From the NCBI RefSeq assembly GCF_000390185.1, contig NZ_AQHR01000020.1, positions 1 to 64,000 of the forward strand: DNA of 64,000 nt, given 5' to 3'. Every line of letters begins with the position of its first letter. Within the stretch, counting starts at the first letter, position 1. Positions 1 to 7,471 of the stretch are shown here, in pieces. Below the pieces are notes generated by a model. It was not told the DNA's origin and did not search any database. It saw nothing but the letters and a program-made list of their open reading frames with translations. A program made the position numbers and the translations under genes. This DNA comes from Lunatimonas lonarensis (lineage in GTDB: Bacteria; Bacteroidota; Bacteroidia; Cytophagales; Cyclobacteriaceae).

Positions 1-57
1 AATGACTGTCCCGACCCGTCGGGAAGGTCGCGGGTTCGAGTCCCGTCGACAACCAAG
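1..57 (+). other. tRNA-Asp-like 3' segment plus palindrome at the left edge of the Rhs region
   Basis: Positions 30-46 form a perfect T-arm: a 5-bp stem (GCGGG/CCCGT) around the loop TTCGAGT. The 22 nt at 26-47 look the same as the variable/T-arm part of bacterial tRNA-Asp as I remember it. A full cloverleaf is not present: positions 9-24 are instead a 7-bp palindrome (TCCCGAC/GTCGGGA, 2-nt loop), and the 5' half would lie outside the window. Rhs protein similarity begins directly after this segment, around position 60. It may be a tRNA 3' end used as a recombination site, a tRNA pseudogene, or a repeat that resembles a T-arm. Confidence 0.35.
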
Positions 58-596
58 TCGCTTGGCTGAATGCCGACCGGGGCCGCGTGGTGGGCCCCGG
101 CAGGACGCAGCCCGTCTATGCGGGAGACAGTGTCACGCTCCGCGTACACGGGAAGTACGCCGATGACAACCTAACAAAAATCAATGCTGGCAGTTACATG
201 ACCCAATCCGCAAAAGACCGGATGGTGGATGGTTTAAGCGAACTGGCGGGAAGCCTCCAACGCTCCGGTTCAGGTAACCCTATAGCCATCCTAAACCTAG
301 CCAATATCCTAGCCAGTGACTTACAGAACAAGGAAGCTCCTGAAGCGTATCTGATTTACGCACTATACGATCAGGACAGCAATAGATATGAAGTCGGCAA
401 GCAAGTGCTGACGAAAAACGCAGCCAATCAACATGAAGTTCTGGAAGAGAATCTCTATATTAGTGAGGACGGATACCTGGAAACCTTCGTCGTCAACGAA
501 ACCCCGGAGGACGTATGGTTCGATGACTTTATGGTCATGAGCACCACCTCTCCCATTATGCAGGAGACGCATTATGACCCGTGGGGTTGGAACTGA
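58..596 (+). pseudogene. Rhs core fragment, copy A, frameshifted
   Basis: This is an N-terminally truncated piece of a Bacteroidota Rhs/YD-repeat protein. It carries the jelly-roll-like region that precedes the Rhs core, with AWLNADRGR near the start and QETHYDPWG at the end. The frame has a stop at 3-5 and no upstream signal peptide or repeats, so the gene body is missing. It ends because of a single missing G. The second copy at 3456-3463 reads PWGL across five Gs, while here there are four (581-586), which throws translation into a stop at 594-596. The next frame resumes with GLELTGIGFQYG at 581. It is therefore the first half of a broken gene whose second half is the following entry. A nearly identical paralogue lies at 3019-3435. 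Confidence 0.8.
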
Positions 597-1606
597 CGGG
601 GATTGGGTTTCAGTATGGGGAGGACCGAGCGTTAAGAATTAGTCCTTTAGGACTAATTTCGCAAGGGGCCGGGTTGCAGCGTTGGACGAATAAATATCTG
701 TATAATGGTGGAAGCCTACTGATTGATGAATTGAATCTGGGATTGTATTGGACTGCCAATAGACAATACGATCCGATTATCGATAGATTTCAAGGAATGG
801 ACAAGCTTTCGGACATGTTTACTTCTGTGAGTCGCATGGTCTATGGCTTTAACAATCCTTTGATATTCAAAGACAAAACAGGCCTGTCTGGGGAATGCGA
901 AGATTGTGTTGACCTCAATGAAGTAGTGGTTTATGCCACAAAGCTACCGAGGGTGGCTCCGGATTATGGTTCTTTGATGCGAGATCTAGGTAGAAGCAGC
1001 AGTCCCATCCATCGGAATATAAGCTTTACCGCACAGAACGAGGGGTTATCCCAGGCCCACCAGCTTTTTAGCCGCGGAAGCAATCTCCATTTTAGTTCCG
1101 GGGAGGTAATAAAATACAGAGACTCTGAGTATATGAGAGGAATACGGGCGATGGTGGCTTATGGTATTACAGGGAGCGGGAGCATGGTGGCAGCGGCGGC
1201 CAGTCCCATGTTGATAGAGACGCTAGGCCCCGTTTTGGCAAGCCGGACAAGAATTAATATGACTATGGAGGCCACAGGGCAGGCAGGAAACAGTTTACTA
1301 TTTAATGGGAATTTTTCGCAAATGGATTTGGCGGATATTGGACTTTCGGCTTTTAGCAAATATGGATTTGTTGGAATGGCTCTTGTTGATTACAATTTAA
1401 GCGGTGAATTTAGTACTGTAGGAAATGGTAAGAGTACCTTACAATTTGGCACAGATATGCTTATTGGAGGATTTAATAAATGGCATAACGATGCTATGGG
1501 AGTTGCCGGAGTTGAAGCTTCCGTAGTTAACATTTTCAATCGATTTAATAGTAATTTAACAAATACTGTAGGAACTGGAATTAAGGAAGGGGTGAAAGAT
1601 GAGTGA
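581..1606 (+). CDS. Rhs core C-terminus fused to a toxin-like tip (copy A, out of frame with the upstream fragment)
   Basis: Residues 1-105 are the end of the Rhs core, including YLYNG and the core-ending NNPLIFKDKTGL. From there the sequence changes to a variable tip of about 230 residues, as in polymorphic toxins. The tip has small-residue-rich hydrophobic stretches (SMVAAAASPM; DLADIGLSAF) and shares most of its last 170 residues with the orphan tip at 2021-2554. I do not recognise a known catalytic toxin family. The partner immunity-like protein is membrane-anchored, so a membrane-acting toxin is possible, but that is inference. The stop codon overlaps the start of the next gene by 8 bp, a usual toxin/immunity arrangement. 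The GTG at 581 is only the first codon after the frameshift, so the gene is probably not expressed as a full Rhs protein. A palindromic insert at 637-658 adds about 18 extra residues to the core. Confidence 0.6.
   Translation: MGLELTGIGFQYGEDRALRISPLGLISQGAGLQRWTNKYLYNGGSLLIDELNLGLYWTANRQYDPIIDRFQGMDKLSDMFTSVSRMVYGFNNPLIFKDKTGLSGECEDCVDLNEVVVYATKLPRVAPDYGSLMRDLGRSSSPIHRNISFTAQNEGLSQAHQLFSRGSNLHFSSGEVIKYRDSEYMRGIRAMVAYGITGSGSMVAAAASPMLIETLGPVLASRTRINMTMEATGQAGNSLLFNGNFSQMDLADIGLSAFSKYGFVGMALVDYNLSGEFSTVGNGKSTLQFGTDMLIGGFNKWHNDAMGVAGVEASVVNIFNRFNSNLTNTVGTGIKEGVKDE
637..658. repeat. Palindrome inserted in the Rhs core
   Basis: A perfect 9-bp inverted repeat (AATTAGTCC/GGACTAATT) with a 4-nt loop. 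It sits in about 54 nt that are absent from the corresponding place in copy B (around 3492-3505), so it looks like a small insertion that kept the reading frame. Confidence 0.6.
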
Positions 1607-2015
1607 TAAGAAAGAGCTTTTGACTGTGATCTTAATTTGTTTTTTTGGAGCGGTTTTGTGGTACTTGTATTGTGATTCTTATGACAAATTGTATACGGTA
1701 GGTATAGTTGAAAGAAAGCAAATCGGTTTGAAATCAGGCACGGTGATTAAATTCAACTATTCATATAATGGCCGTAAGTATGAAGGAGGAACCGGAATAG
1801 GTGATTATAACATAAAAATAGGCGAAAGGTATATTGTTGAATTTGCTAAAGATAAAGTGGATTTGTCAAAGGCTTTATTTTATTATCCCATACCAGATTC
1901 CGTTAGGGTTGAAATCCCTTTCGACGGGTGGAAGGAAGTTCCATCAGAACTTAAACGATATCACAGGAAGAGGATGGAACTATTTGGATTGTATGATATC
2001 ATGTTCAAAAACTAA
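1599..2015 (+). CDS. Predicted membrane-anchored immunity protein 1 of the Rhs array
   Basis: This is a 138-residue protein of no family I can name. It has an N-terminal transmembrane segment (about residues 8-25, TVILICFFGAVLWYLY), a small soluble domain starting DKLYTVGIVERKQIGLKSGT, and a conserved C-terminus with YYPIPDS and GWKEVPSE. It overlaps the toxin-tip gene by 8 bp (ATG at 1599, toxin stop at 1604-1606), which implies translational coupling. A clear paralogue at 2547-2963 stands in the same overlap with the related tip, and a third C-terminal remnant lies at 4622-4882. Position, overlap, small size and co-duplication with the tips are the basis for calling it immunity. No biochemical family supports this. 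Confidence 0.6.
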   Translation: MSDKKELLTVILICFFGAVLWYLYCDSYDKLYTVGIVERKQIGLKSGTVIKFNYSYNGRKYEGGTGIGDYNIKIGERYIVEFAKDKVDLSKALFYYPIPDSVRVEIPFDGWKEVPSELKRYHRKRMELFGLYDIMFKN

Positions 2016-2020
2016 AGTCG

Positions 2021-2554
2021 ATTTATTTCCATCAAGGTAGGAATCTACATTATAATCAGGCAATGGCCGCAGAAAACTCAGAATTTCTTGACGGTATCCG
2101 AGCAATGATGAAATATGGTGTTACAAGAAGCATGGCTGCTACTACAAGTCCGATGTTGGTTGAGACTTTGATTCCAATAATGGCTAGCAAAACAGGAATA
2201 TATATGACAATAGAAGCCACATGGCAGACAGGTAATAGCCTTCTATTTAGTGGGAATTTATCCCAAATGGATTTGGCGGATATTGGGTTTGCAGGGTTGT
2301 TTGGGAAATCAGGATATGTTGCAATGGCTATGTTTGAATATACTCAAGAGGATGGATTTACGAGGTTGGGTAATAGAAAAAATGCTGCACAATTTGGCAC
2401 GGATTTGCTGATTGGTGGCTATAATAGATGGCACGTGGATAAAATGAGTGCTGCAGGAGTTGAAAAGTCAGTAGTTGACTTTTTTAACAGCTTTAATGGC
2501 AACTTAAGAAATACCGTAGGAACAGGCATTAAAGAGGGTATAAAAGATGAGTGA
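2021..2554 (+). pseudogene. Orphan Rhs toxin tip (second copy, no Rhs core)
   Basis: The frame is homologous to the last 170 or so residues of the tip at 581-1606: GRNLH, GIRAMMKYGVT, SQMDLADIGF, AQFGTDLLIGGYNRWH and a near-identical NTVGTGIKEGIKDE end. Similarity extends upstream of the first ATG (2063) to about 2021, with no core, signal or start of its own. This is the layout of displaced 'orphan' tip/immunity modules in Rhs and CDI loci, which act as a reservoir for recombination into a full-length gene. It begins 5 bp after the stop of immunity gene 1 and overlaps immunity gene 2 by 8 bp. Divergence between the two tips is substantial, so this is an old duplication or a related allele, not an assembly repeat. 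Confidence 0.65.
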
Positions 2555-2963
2555 AAAGCAAAAATTTATTTTGGGGTTAGTCCTTGGCATTTCTGGAGTG
2601 ATTATTTGGAACATCTATTACAATTCATTTGAGAAGTTGTATACTGTTGGAGAAATAACCGGTACAAGCATAGGACTGAAATCAGGCACCTCGGTACAAT
2701 TTGATTTTTATTTCAAGGGACAGAAAATAGAAGGATCAAGTTGGAAAGGATCTTATTCTGCAAAGATTGGTCATCAATTTATAGTGGAGTTTGGTAAGGA
2801 TAAACAATCCATATCCACTATTCTTCTATATTACCCAGTTCCAGAATCGCTAAATATTGATATTCCAGAAGAAGGTTGGGTTAAAATTCCTGATGAAATA
2901 AAAAAATACAGGTTGAAACGGACCGAGGATTTTGGATTAAGGGAATATTTTCATAGGGATTAA
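2547..2963 (+). CDS. Predicted membrane-anchored immunity protein 2
   Basis: A 138-residue paralogue of the protein at 1599-2015 with the same plan. The transmembrane segment spans about residues 7-22 (FILGLVLGISGVIIWNIY), followed by EKLYTVGEITGTSIGLKSGT and a C-terminus with YYPVPES and GWVKIPDEIKKY. It overlaps the orphan tip by 8 bp exactly as the first copy does. The two immunity-like proteins are equally long but differ at many positions, which fits allele-specific pairing with their two diverged tips. Function is inferred from position only. Confidence 0.6.
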   Translation: MSEKQKFILGLVLGISGVIIWNIYYNSFEKLYTVGEITGTSIGLKSGTSVQFDFYFKGQKIEGSSWKGSYSAKIGHQFIVEFGKDKQSISTILLYYPVPESLNIDIPEEGWVKIPDEIKKYRLKRTEDFGLREYFHRD

Positions 2964-3018
2964 GCTGGTTTTTGAGTTTTTCTAGGAAGAATTTTAAAAA
3001 TGTAATACAGCTGAGCGA

Positions 3019-3435
3019 ACCATTCTTAACGCTGGATCCTACCTCACCCAATCCGCAAAAGACCGGATGGTAGATGGCCTAAGCGAGCTGGCCGGAAGCC
3101 TCCAACGCTCTGGTTCCGGCAACCCCATAGCCATTCTAAATCTAGCCAATATCATAGCCAGTGACTTGCAGCACAAGGAAACCCCTGAAGCCTATCTGAT
3201 CTACGCATTGTATGACAATGACAGTAATCGGTACGAAGTCGGCAAGCAGGTTTTAACCAAAAACGCAGCCAATCAACATGAAGTTTTGGAAGAAAACCTG
3301 TATATTTCGGAGGACGGTTATATTGAAACCTTCGTCGTCAACGAAACCCCGGAGGACGTATGGTTCGATTACTTTATGGTGTTGAGCACTACCTCGCCTA
3401 TTATGCAGGAGACGCACTATAGCCTGTCCCGATAG
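3019..3435 (+). pseudogene. Rhs core fragment, copy B
   Basis: Near-identical in protein to 160-590 of copy A (NAGSY, TQSAKDRMVDGLSELAGSL, NETPEDVWFDYFMV, MQETHY). Similarity starts at about 3019 inside what would otherwise be the spacer after immunity gene 2, so it is truncated at the 5' side. It ends at a stop inside a palindromic insertion (3427-3450) that replaces the expected DP of HYDPWG. Reading resumes in another frame as PWGLEQKGIGFQYG. The two core copies probably recombined or were duplicated along with their tips. Confidence 0.75.
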
Positions 3436-3450
3436 CGCAGCGTATCGGGA
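3427..3450. repeat. REP-like palindrome interrupting Rhs copy B
   Basis: TCCCGATA and TATCGGGA arms separated by 8 nt. It interrupts the Rhs reading frame between HY and PWG. Related TCCCGA-type palindromes occur at 9-24 and, in altered form, at 10678-10698 beside an IS remnant. This suggests a dispersed small palindrome family in this genome. Confidence 0.6.
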
Positions 3451-3461
3451 ATCCGTGGGGG

Positions 3462-4394
3462 TTGGAACAGAAGGGGATTGGGTTTCAGTATGGCAATATA
3501 AAGGCAAATAAGTATCTCTATCAAGAGGTCGAGTTTAATGACGCTATTGGTGTTTACGAAACAGAATATAGACTTTATGATCAGCAAATTGGTAGGTATT
3601 TGAGTGTTGACCCTTTAGCGGATCAGTTTTTAAGTTGGACACCATATCATTATGCATATAATAACCCTATCTTTTGGAATGACCCTACAGGAGCTGCTCC
3701 AGAATCTGGAGATGAGTTTAGGGGGTTAGCTACTCGACACATTGATCCGAGTGGAAGAACCATAATCAATACGGATGATGGTAGAGATGATGTTTTCGTG
3801 GTTCCGTGGAATAGGGTCAATGATTTTAAAAGGAATGCTGAATTTGCTTCAGAGACAGGGGTTTCAAATTCAGTTGGATGGAGCGACTATTGGAGGTCTG
3901 AGTTTCAAATGCTTGTCAGTGAAGGTACTCTTAATACGCTTCATTCTGAAAGGGCGAAAGATGCTTTGATTGACTATCTGGTTTCGGGTGATTGGAAGGA
4001 TTGGGGTAGGTTTCTTATGTGGGAAGTAGGAGGACAATGGACAGATCCGGAATTAGTTGTGGGGAGTCTATCCCTAACAGTTTTATCATTACCACGTTCA
4101 ATTAGAAATTCCATCAGTCCTAAAAGGGTAAAGCATATTTTTAGAGATGCACCTGGCCATGTTGCCGATAGTCCAGCAAATAGAAGAATGGTTGAAACTG
4201 TGGGAAATAATAGGCGAAATTTACAAGGTACTGATAATCATGGGAATACCTAACATGCATTTACCCGGAAAGATGGTACTCAAGTTTGGACACAATCTAG
4301 GAACGGTGAAATTATAAATGGTGGTGTTAACAATACTCCTAGAACATATAATCCAGAAACTGGCTTGTCTGCGCAGAGTGCTAAAAGAAATTAA
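3462..4394 (+). pseudogene. Rhs core end plus toxin domain, split by an in-frame stop codon
   Basis: Residues 1-85 are canonical Rhs core: FQYGNIKANKYLY, EYRLYDQQIGRYLSVDPL, HYAYNNPIFWNDPTG. The following roughly 180 residues are a variable tip ending in a toxin domain that starts near KHIFRDAPGH. Translation stops at TAA 4251-4253, but the same frame continues without gap to 4394 (HAFTRKDGTQVWTQSR, GEIINGGVNNTPRTYN). The motif order H..GH..W.QsR.G.IINGG resembles small RNase-type polymorphic toxins; I cannot name the family with certainty. One base change from a tyrosine codon would create the stop, so the toxin was inactivated by a nonsense mutation, or this is a sequencing error. The presumed immunity gene follows 11 bp downstream. 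Confidence 0.75.
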
Positions 4395-4405
4395 TTAAGA
4401 ATGAT

Positions 4406-4615
4406 ATGGAAGAAAAAAAAATAACAATATTGGAGGCATATAAAGCCATGTTAAAGTATTTAGAGAACCTTTATGAATTGACCGAATCTGATGATTTAGC
4501 GGGTTTTCTTGGATCAATGACATTATTGGAAGACGGTAAACCAGCAGATCAAGCGGTGTGGCATGATTGGATAAATGCGGTTAACAATACATTAGATAAA
4601 TCAAAAGAGCATTAA
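4406..4615 (+). CDS. Small predicted immunity protein for the third Rhs toxin
   Basis: A 69-residue acidic protein (AYKAMLKYLENLYELT, SDDLAGFLGSMTLLEDGKPAD) of a type often found directly after Rhs or contact-dependent toxin tips. It starts 11 bp after the true end of the broken toxin domain. It has no signal peptide or membrane segment, so it should act in the cytoplasm, in line with a nuclease-type partner. The family assignment is from memory of recurring neighbours, without a Pfam name. Confidence 0.6.
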   Translation: MEEKKITILEAYKAMLKYLENLYELTESDDLAGFLGSMTLLEDGKPADQAVWHDWINAVNNTLDKSKEH

Positions 4616-4621
4616 ATTCGA

Positions 4622-4882
4622 ATGAATTTTTTATTACTTAAAAGGCCGAGGCGCATTGCTTGGGCTTTTTTAATGCGCCAGTTTCTGCACATGCCTTTTG
4701 GTGATAAAAGCATCCAGGATAAACAATCTGTTTCTTCAATCCTTTTGTATTATCCCGTTCCCGATTCATTGGAAATAAGAGTTCCTGAATCAGGTTGGAC
4801 AGAAATCCCTAAAGAAATAAAAAAGCACAGATTGAAAATAAAGGGAGATTTTGGATTAAGGGAATACTTTCACAAGGATTAA
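4622..4882 (+). pseudogene. C-terminal remnant of a third immunity-like paralogue
   Basis: From about 4700 the frame matches the last 60 residues of the proteins at 1599-2015 and 2547-2963 (DKQSVSSILLYYPVPDS, SGWTEIPKEIKKH, DFGLREYFHKD). The N-terminal membrane segment and first half are gone. The upstream part contains a 7-bp palindrome (GCGCATT at 4651-4657, AATGCGC at 4672-4678) that is not part of the paralogues. The DNA similarity to the second copy continues through the stop codon to about 4980. Confidence 0.65.
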
Positions 4883-5117
4883 GCTGATTTCGGAGTTTTC
4901 CCACAAAAGAGTTTAAATTATAGAATACAACTTAGGAAACCATCCTCAAGCCTGCGGCTGACTCATCTAATCCGCATACATGCCATGCCAATGCCGGTCG
5001 CACCATTGGTGCTTGTTTGATTATCCGTGCAATAGGGTTTGGTACCGCAGGAATCGGGAACTACCTCCGTTTTTGCACTTCCGACTACCCGGGAAGTATT
5101 CAGGATAAATCAACTTT
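4883..5117. other. Spacer between the Rhs array and the carbohydrate genes
   Basis: The first 100 nt are diverged copies of the spacer and Rhs start seen at 2964-3060 (ending in an ACTCATCTAATCCGCA-like segment), so the repeated cassette ends here. I see no gene in the rest. Confidence 0.5.
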
Positions 5118-7391
5118 CTATTTCCGCACCGGAGCGCTGATGACTCCAAGATACCTTCCCATCCAATAAGGAAGCAAATAGGTATCTCCCGCACTGAGTT
5201 CAGATCTTCTGTCGCCCGCATCCAATTTGAATAGGTTTCTGTTATGCTTTAGTTCAGGACGCTCATCTGGAGGAAGCACCTCCGCTGTCAGCTGTCCCCA
5301 AAATCCAGGATCCATCAACATTTCGATATCCATCCGATGGCTGTTTTCGGTTTTGTATTCAATCATGTCCAGGGGAAATTCCTTCAGGTGCCAGATGGAC
5401 TCTTCCAAGTCAAATTCGCTGGCTCCTGTCATCGCATAGCAGAAATTCCAGAGCGCGTTCTTTTCTGGACGCTCAAACTCCCAATGGTCTTTGATCGCTT
5501 CCCTGTAAATCGGCTTTAGAGAATCATGCAACGCATACGGATACAGTCCCCAATAAGCCAGAAAGTACATTTCGTCGTCGCTGTGATTCCATTCCTCGGA
5601 AAGCATCTTGCTCCATTCATCGGCATCTGCGGGGGCCTGTCCTATTTGACTGAAAGGCCGGGTCAGGTTTTCCAGGTACCCGTGATTTCCGATCAGGTCC
5701 TCTGCACTATTCTTGTAAATTTCCTTTCCGGTAAATTTGTAGGCAGCCTGCAAAAAAGCGATCAGGTTGGAAGAATAGACTTTTCGGTCCCCGATCATGG
5801 TGTCAAACCGGTTGATGAATTCGGGATTCCATCTGCCCCAGAGGGAGGGTTTTCCATCTACATCGACCAAGGTATAGTTATTGGCTACGATATAGCCCAT
5901 CAGGTCGTCCACCAGTTTGATGGCCCGGTTTCTCCAGTCTTCCTCATCGATGTACTCCGCTATCAGGATCAAGGCAAACATCTGCCCCACCGCCTGATCG
6001 CTGCTGGCAGAAGCTCTCCAATCCCACTCGGGGTCTTCGGAGTGGTTCCAGCTTACGTTATTGTTGTAGCCCTCATACCAATAATTTTCCACATAATCCC
6101 GGTATTCCTTTCGGAATTCAAAATAGCCGCTACGCTCGAAAGTCCTTCCAAAAAGGCCTGGAATTCGCGTAATATGGTGTAACCTCTCCATGGCCTCAAA
6201 AGCCTCGTAGCAGTTTTGCTTGGCTTCCTCGGATTGGGTGACCAAATAGCGGAAAAGCTGACTTCCCAGGTACATCCCGGTCCAGAGATTGTCACTGTCG
6301 GCGATGCTGTTTTGTGTGGTTGCCAGATCATGGTTATGCAGACGGCTTACGTTCGCATTGATGCCGTAGCGGATATGGCGCTTCCTGACCTGTTTTTCAA
6401 AAACCAGGGCCTTATCCTCCAACGTCATTTCTTCAAAGACGATCTGGCCCAAGCCGCGGTCTGTAAGAATCAGCACCGACTGTTCAGGCCCCTTGGAGAT
6501 ATGAATTACCTGCTCTCCCGGAAGCCACCGTTCCCCATGGTAATAATTGAACTTTCCATCCTCTCTGAGCATAAATGCTCCCTTGGTTGACCCAAACCAC
6601 AGCTTTCCGTCAATCTCTTGTATGGCCGTAAGCACTGTCCAAGGCAACCTAGCGTTGAGAGGTCGGGTCACTTGGCCTAAAGCATCGACCACCACATATC
6701 CTTCTTGAGTGCCCAAAGCGATTTCCCCGGAAGCCAGCAAATCAAAGGCAGTCAGCCCCACACCTGAATAAACCTGCTTCTGCTCTCCCCCACTTTCCGA
6801 AATCCGGTAAAGGGCAGTGGAAGTCAGGATATAAAACTGGCCGGTGATCGAATCATACTTGCTGTCCAAAACAGGAGAATCGACCTGTCCCGAGAACTTC
6901 GCCTTTGAATCGTGGATCAGGGTATAGGAACTTCCTGAGGCGACCAGAAACGCGAAGTCCCTGCCTCCCGCCAAAACATCAGCTTGCGAAGTTTGATGCC
7001 GGGAAAACAATTTTCCTGCCAAGGCATTGCTGAATACTGCCTCATCGTCCAGATAGACAAACTGATTTTGGTACAAGATGAAATCAGATACCTTTTTGTC
7101 AAGCATGGGCCGGTACTGGATGTCAGGGCCAATGGTGCCGGGGTATTGAAAATGCCCGTTGACGGGATTCATCAAGCCTTTGGAAGTCAGGATTTGGATG
7201 ACCTCATTTCTATCCGCAAAGACTTTCTTGAAACTAAGCTGCTCATCATCCGAATAGAATTTGACCGCATAATCCTGTAGGTAGGCCACATCCTGATAAA
7301 CCGAGAGGGATTCCTTTTCCTGTCCTGCTTTTTGCTCGCAGGAGAAAAGTTGTAGGACAACAAAAGGAAGCAGGTAAACAAATTTCTTCAT
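5118..7391 (-). CDS. Exported two-domain protein: beta-propeller plus alpha/alpha-barrel-like domain
   Basis: I chose the start MKKFVYLLPFVVLQLFSC at 7391 because it gives a lipoprotein signal with a cysteine at residue 18. The frame is open to 7490, but that would overlap the upstream gene. About residues 20-330 contain repeated short strands typical of a beta-propeller (GKLWFGSTKGAFML, QSVLILTDRGLG). About 350-757 are helix-rich with paired-helix motifs seen in alpha/alpha toroids (DNLWTGMYLGSQLFRY, WDWRASASSDQAVGQMF, NSAEDLIGNHGYL). No family name comes with certainty. It lies 80 bp after an exported glycosidase-like gene on the same strand, so both probably act in the periplasm or outer membrane on one glycan or glycoside. 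Confidence 0.65.
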   Translation of the reverse strand: MKKFVYLLPFVVLQLFSCEQKAGQEKESLSVYQDVAYLQDYAVKFYSDDEQLSFKKVFADRNEVIQILTSKGLMNPVNGHFQYPGTIGPDIQYRPMLDKKVSDFILYQNQFVYLDDEAVFSNALAGKLFSRHQTSQADVLAGGRDFAFLVASGSSYTLIHDSKAKFSGQVDSPVLDSKYDSITGQFYILTSTALYRISESGGEQKQVYSGVGLTAFDLLASGEIALGTQEGYVVVDALGQVTRPLNARLPWTVLTAIQEIDGKLWFGSTKGAFMLREDGKFNYYHGERWLPGEQVIHISKGPEQSVLILTDRGLGQIVFEEMTLEDKALVFEKQVRKRHIRYGINANVSRLHNHDLATTQNSIADSDNLWTGMYLGSQLFRYLVTQSEEAKQNCYEAFEAMERLHHITRIPGLFGRTFERSGYFEFRKEYRDYVENYWYEGYNNNVSWNHSEDPEWDWRASASSDQAVGQMFALILIAEYIDEEDWRNRAIKLVDDLMGYIVANNYTLVDVDGKPSLWGRWNPEFINRFDTMIGDRKVYSSNLIAFLQAAYKFTGKEIYKNSAEDLIGNHGYLENLTRPFSQIGQAPADADEWSKMLSEEWNHSDDEMYFLAYWGLYPYALHDSLKPIYREAIKDHWEFERPEKNALWNFCYAMTGASEFDLEESIWHLKEFPLDMIEYKTENSHRMDIEMLMDPGFWGQLTAEVLPPDERPELKHNRNLFKLDAGDRRSELSAGDTYLLPYWMGRYLGVISAPVRK

Positions 7392-7471
7392 GACGTTGAA
7401 CTGGAGATTGTTTGCACTTGTAAGGGTTCTGGAATCAACATCCAGGATGGGTTTCGTATTGAAATCCGGAA

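Noticed and set aside
4622-4882. A functional third immunity gene
   Set aside because: Only the C-terminal half matches the paralogues; the membrane anchor is missing and the start region is unrelated sequence with a palindrome.
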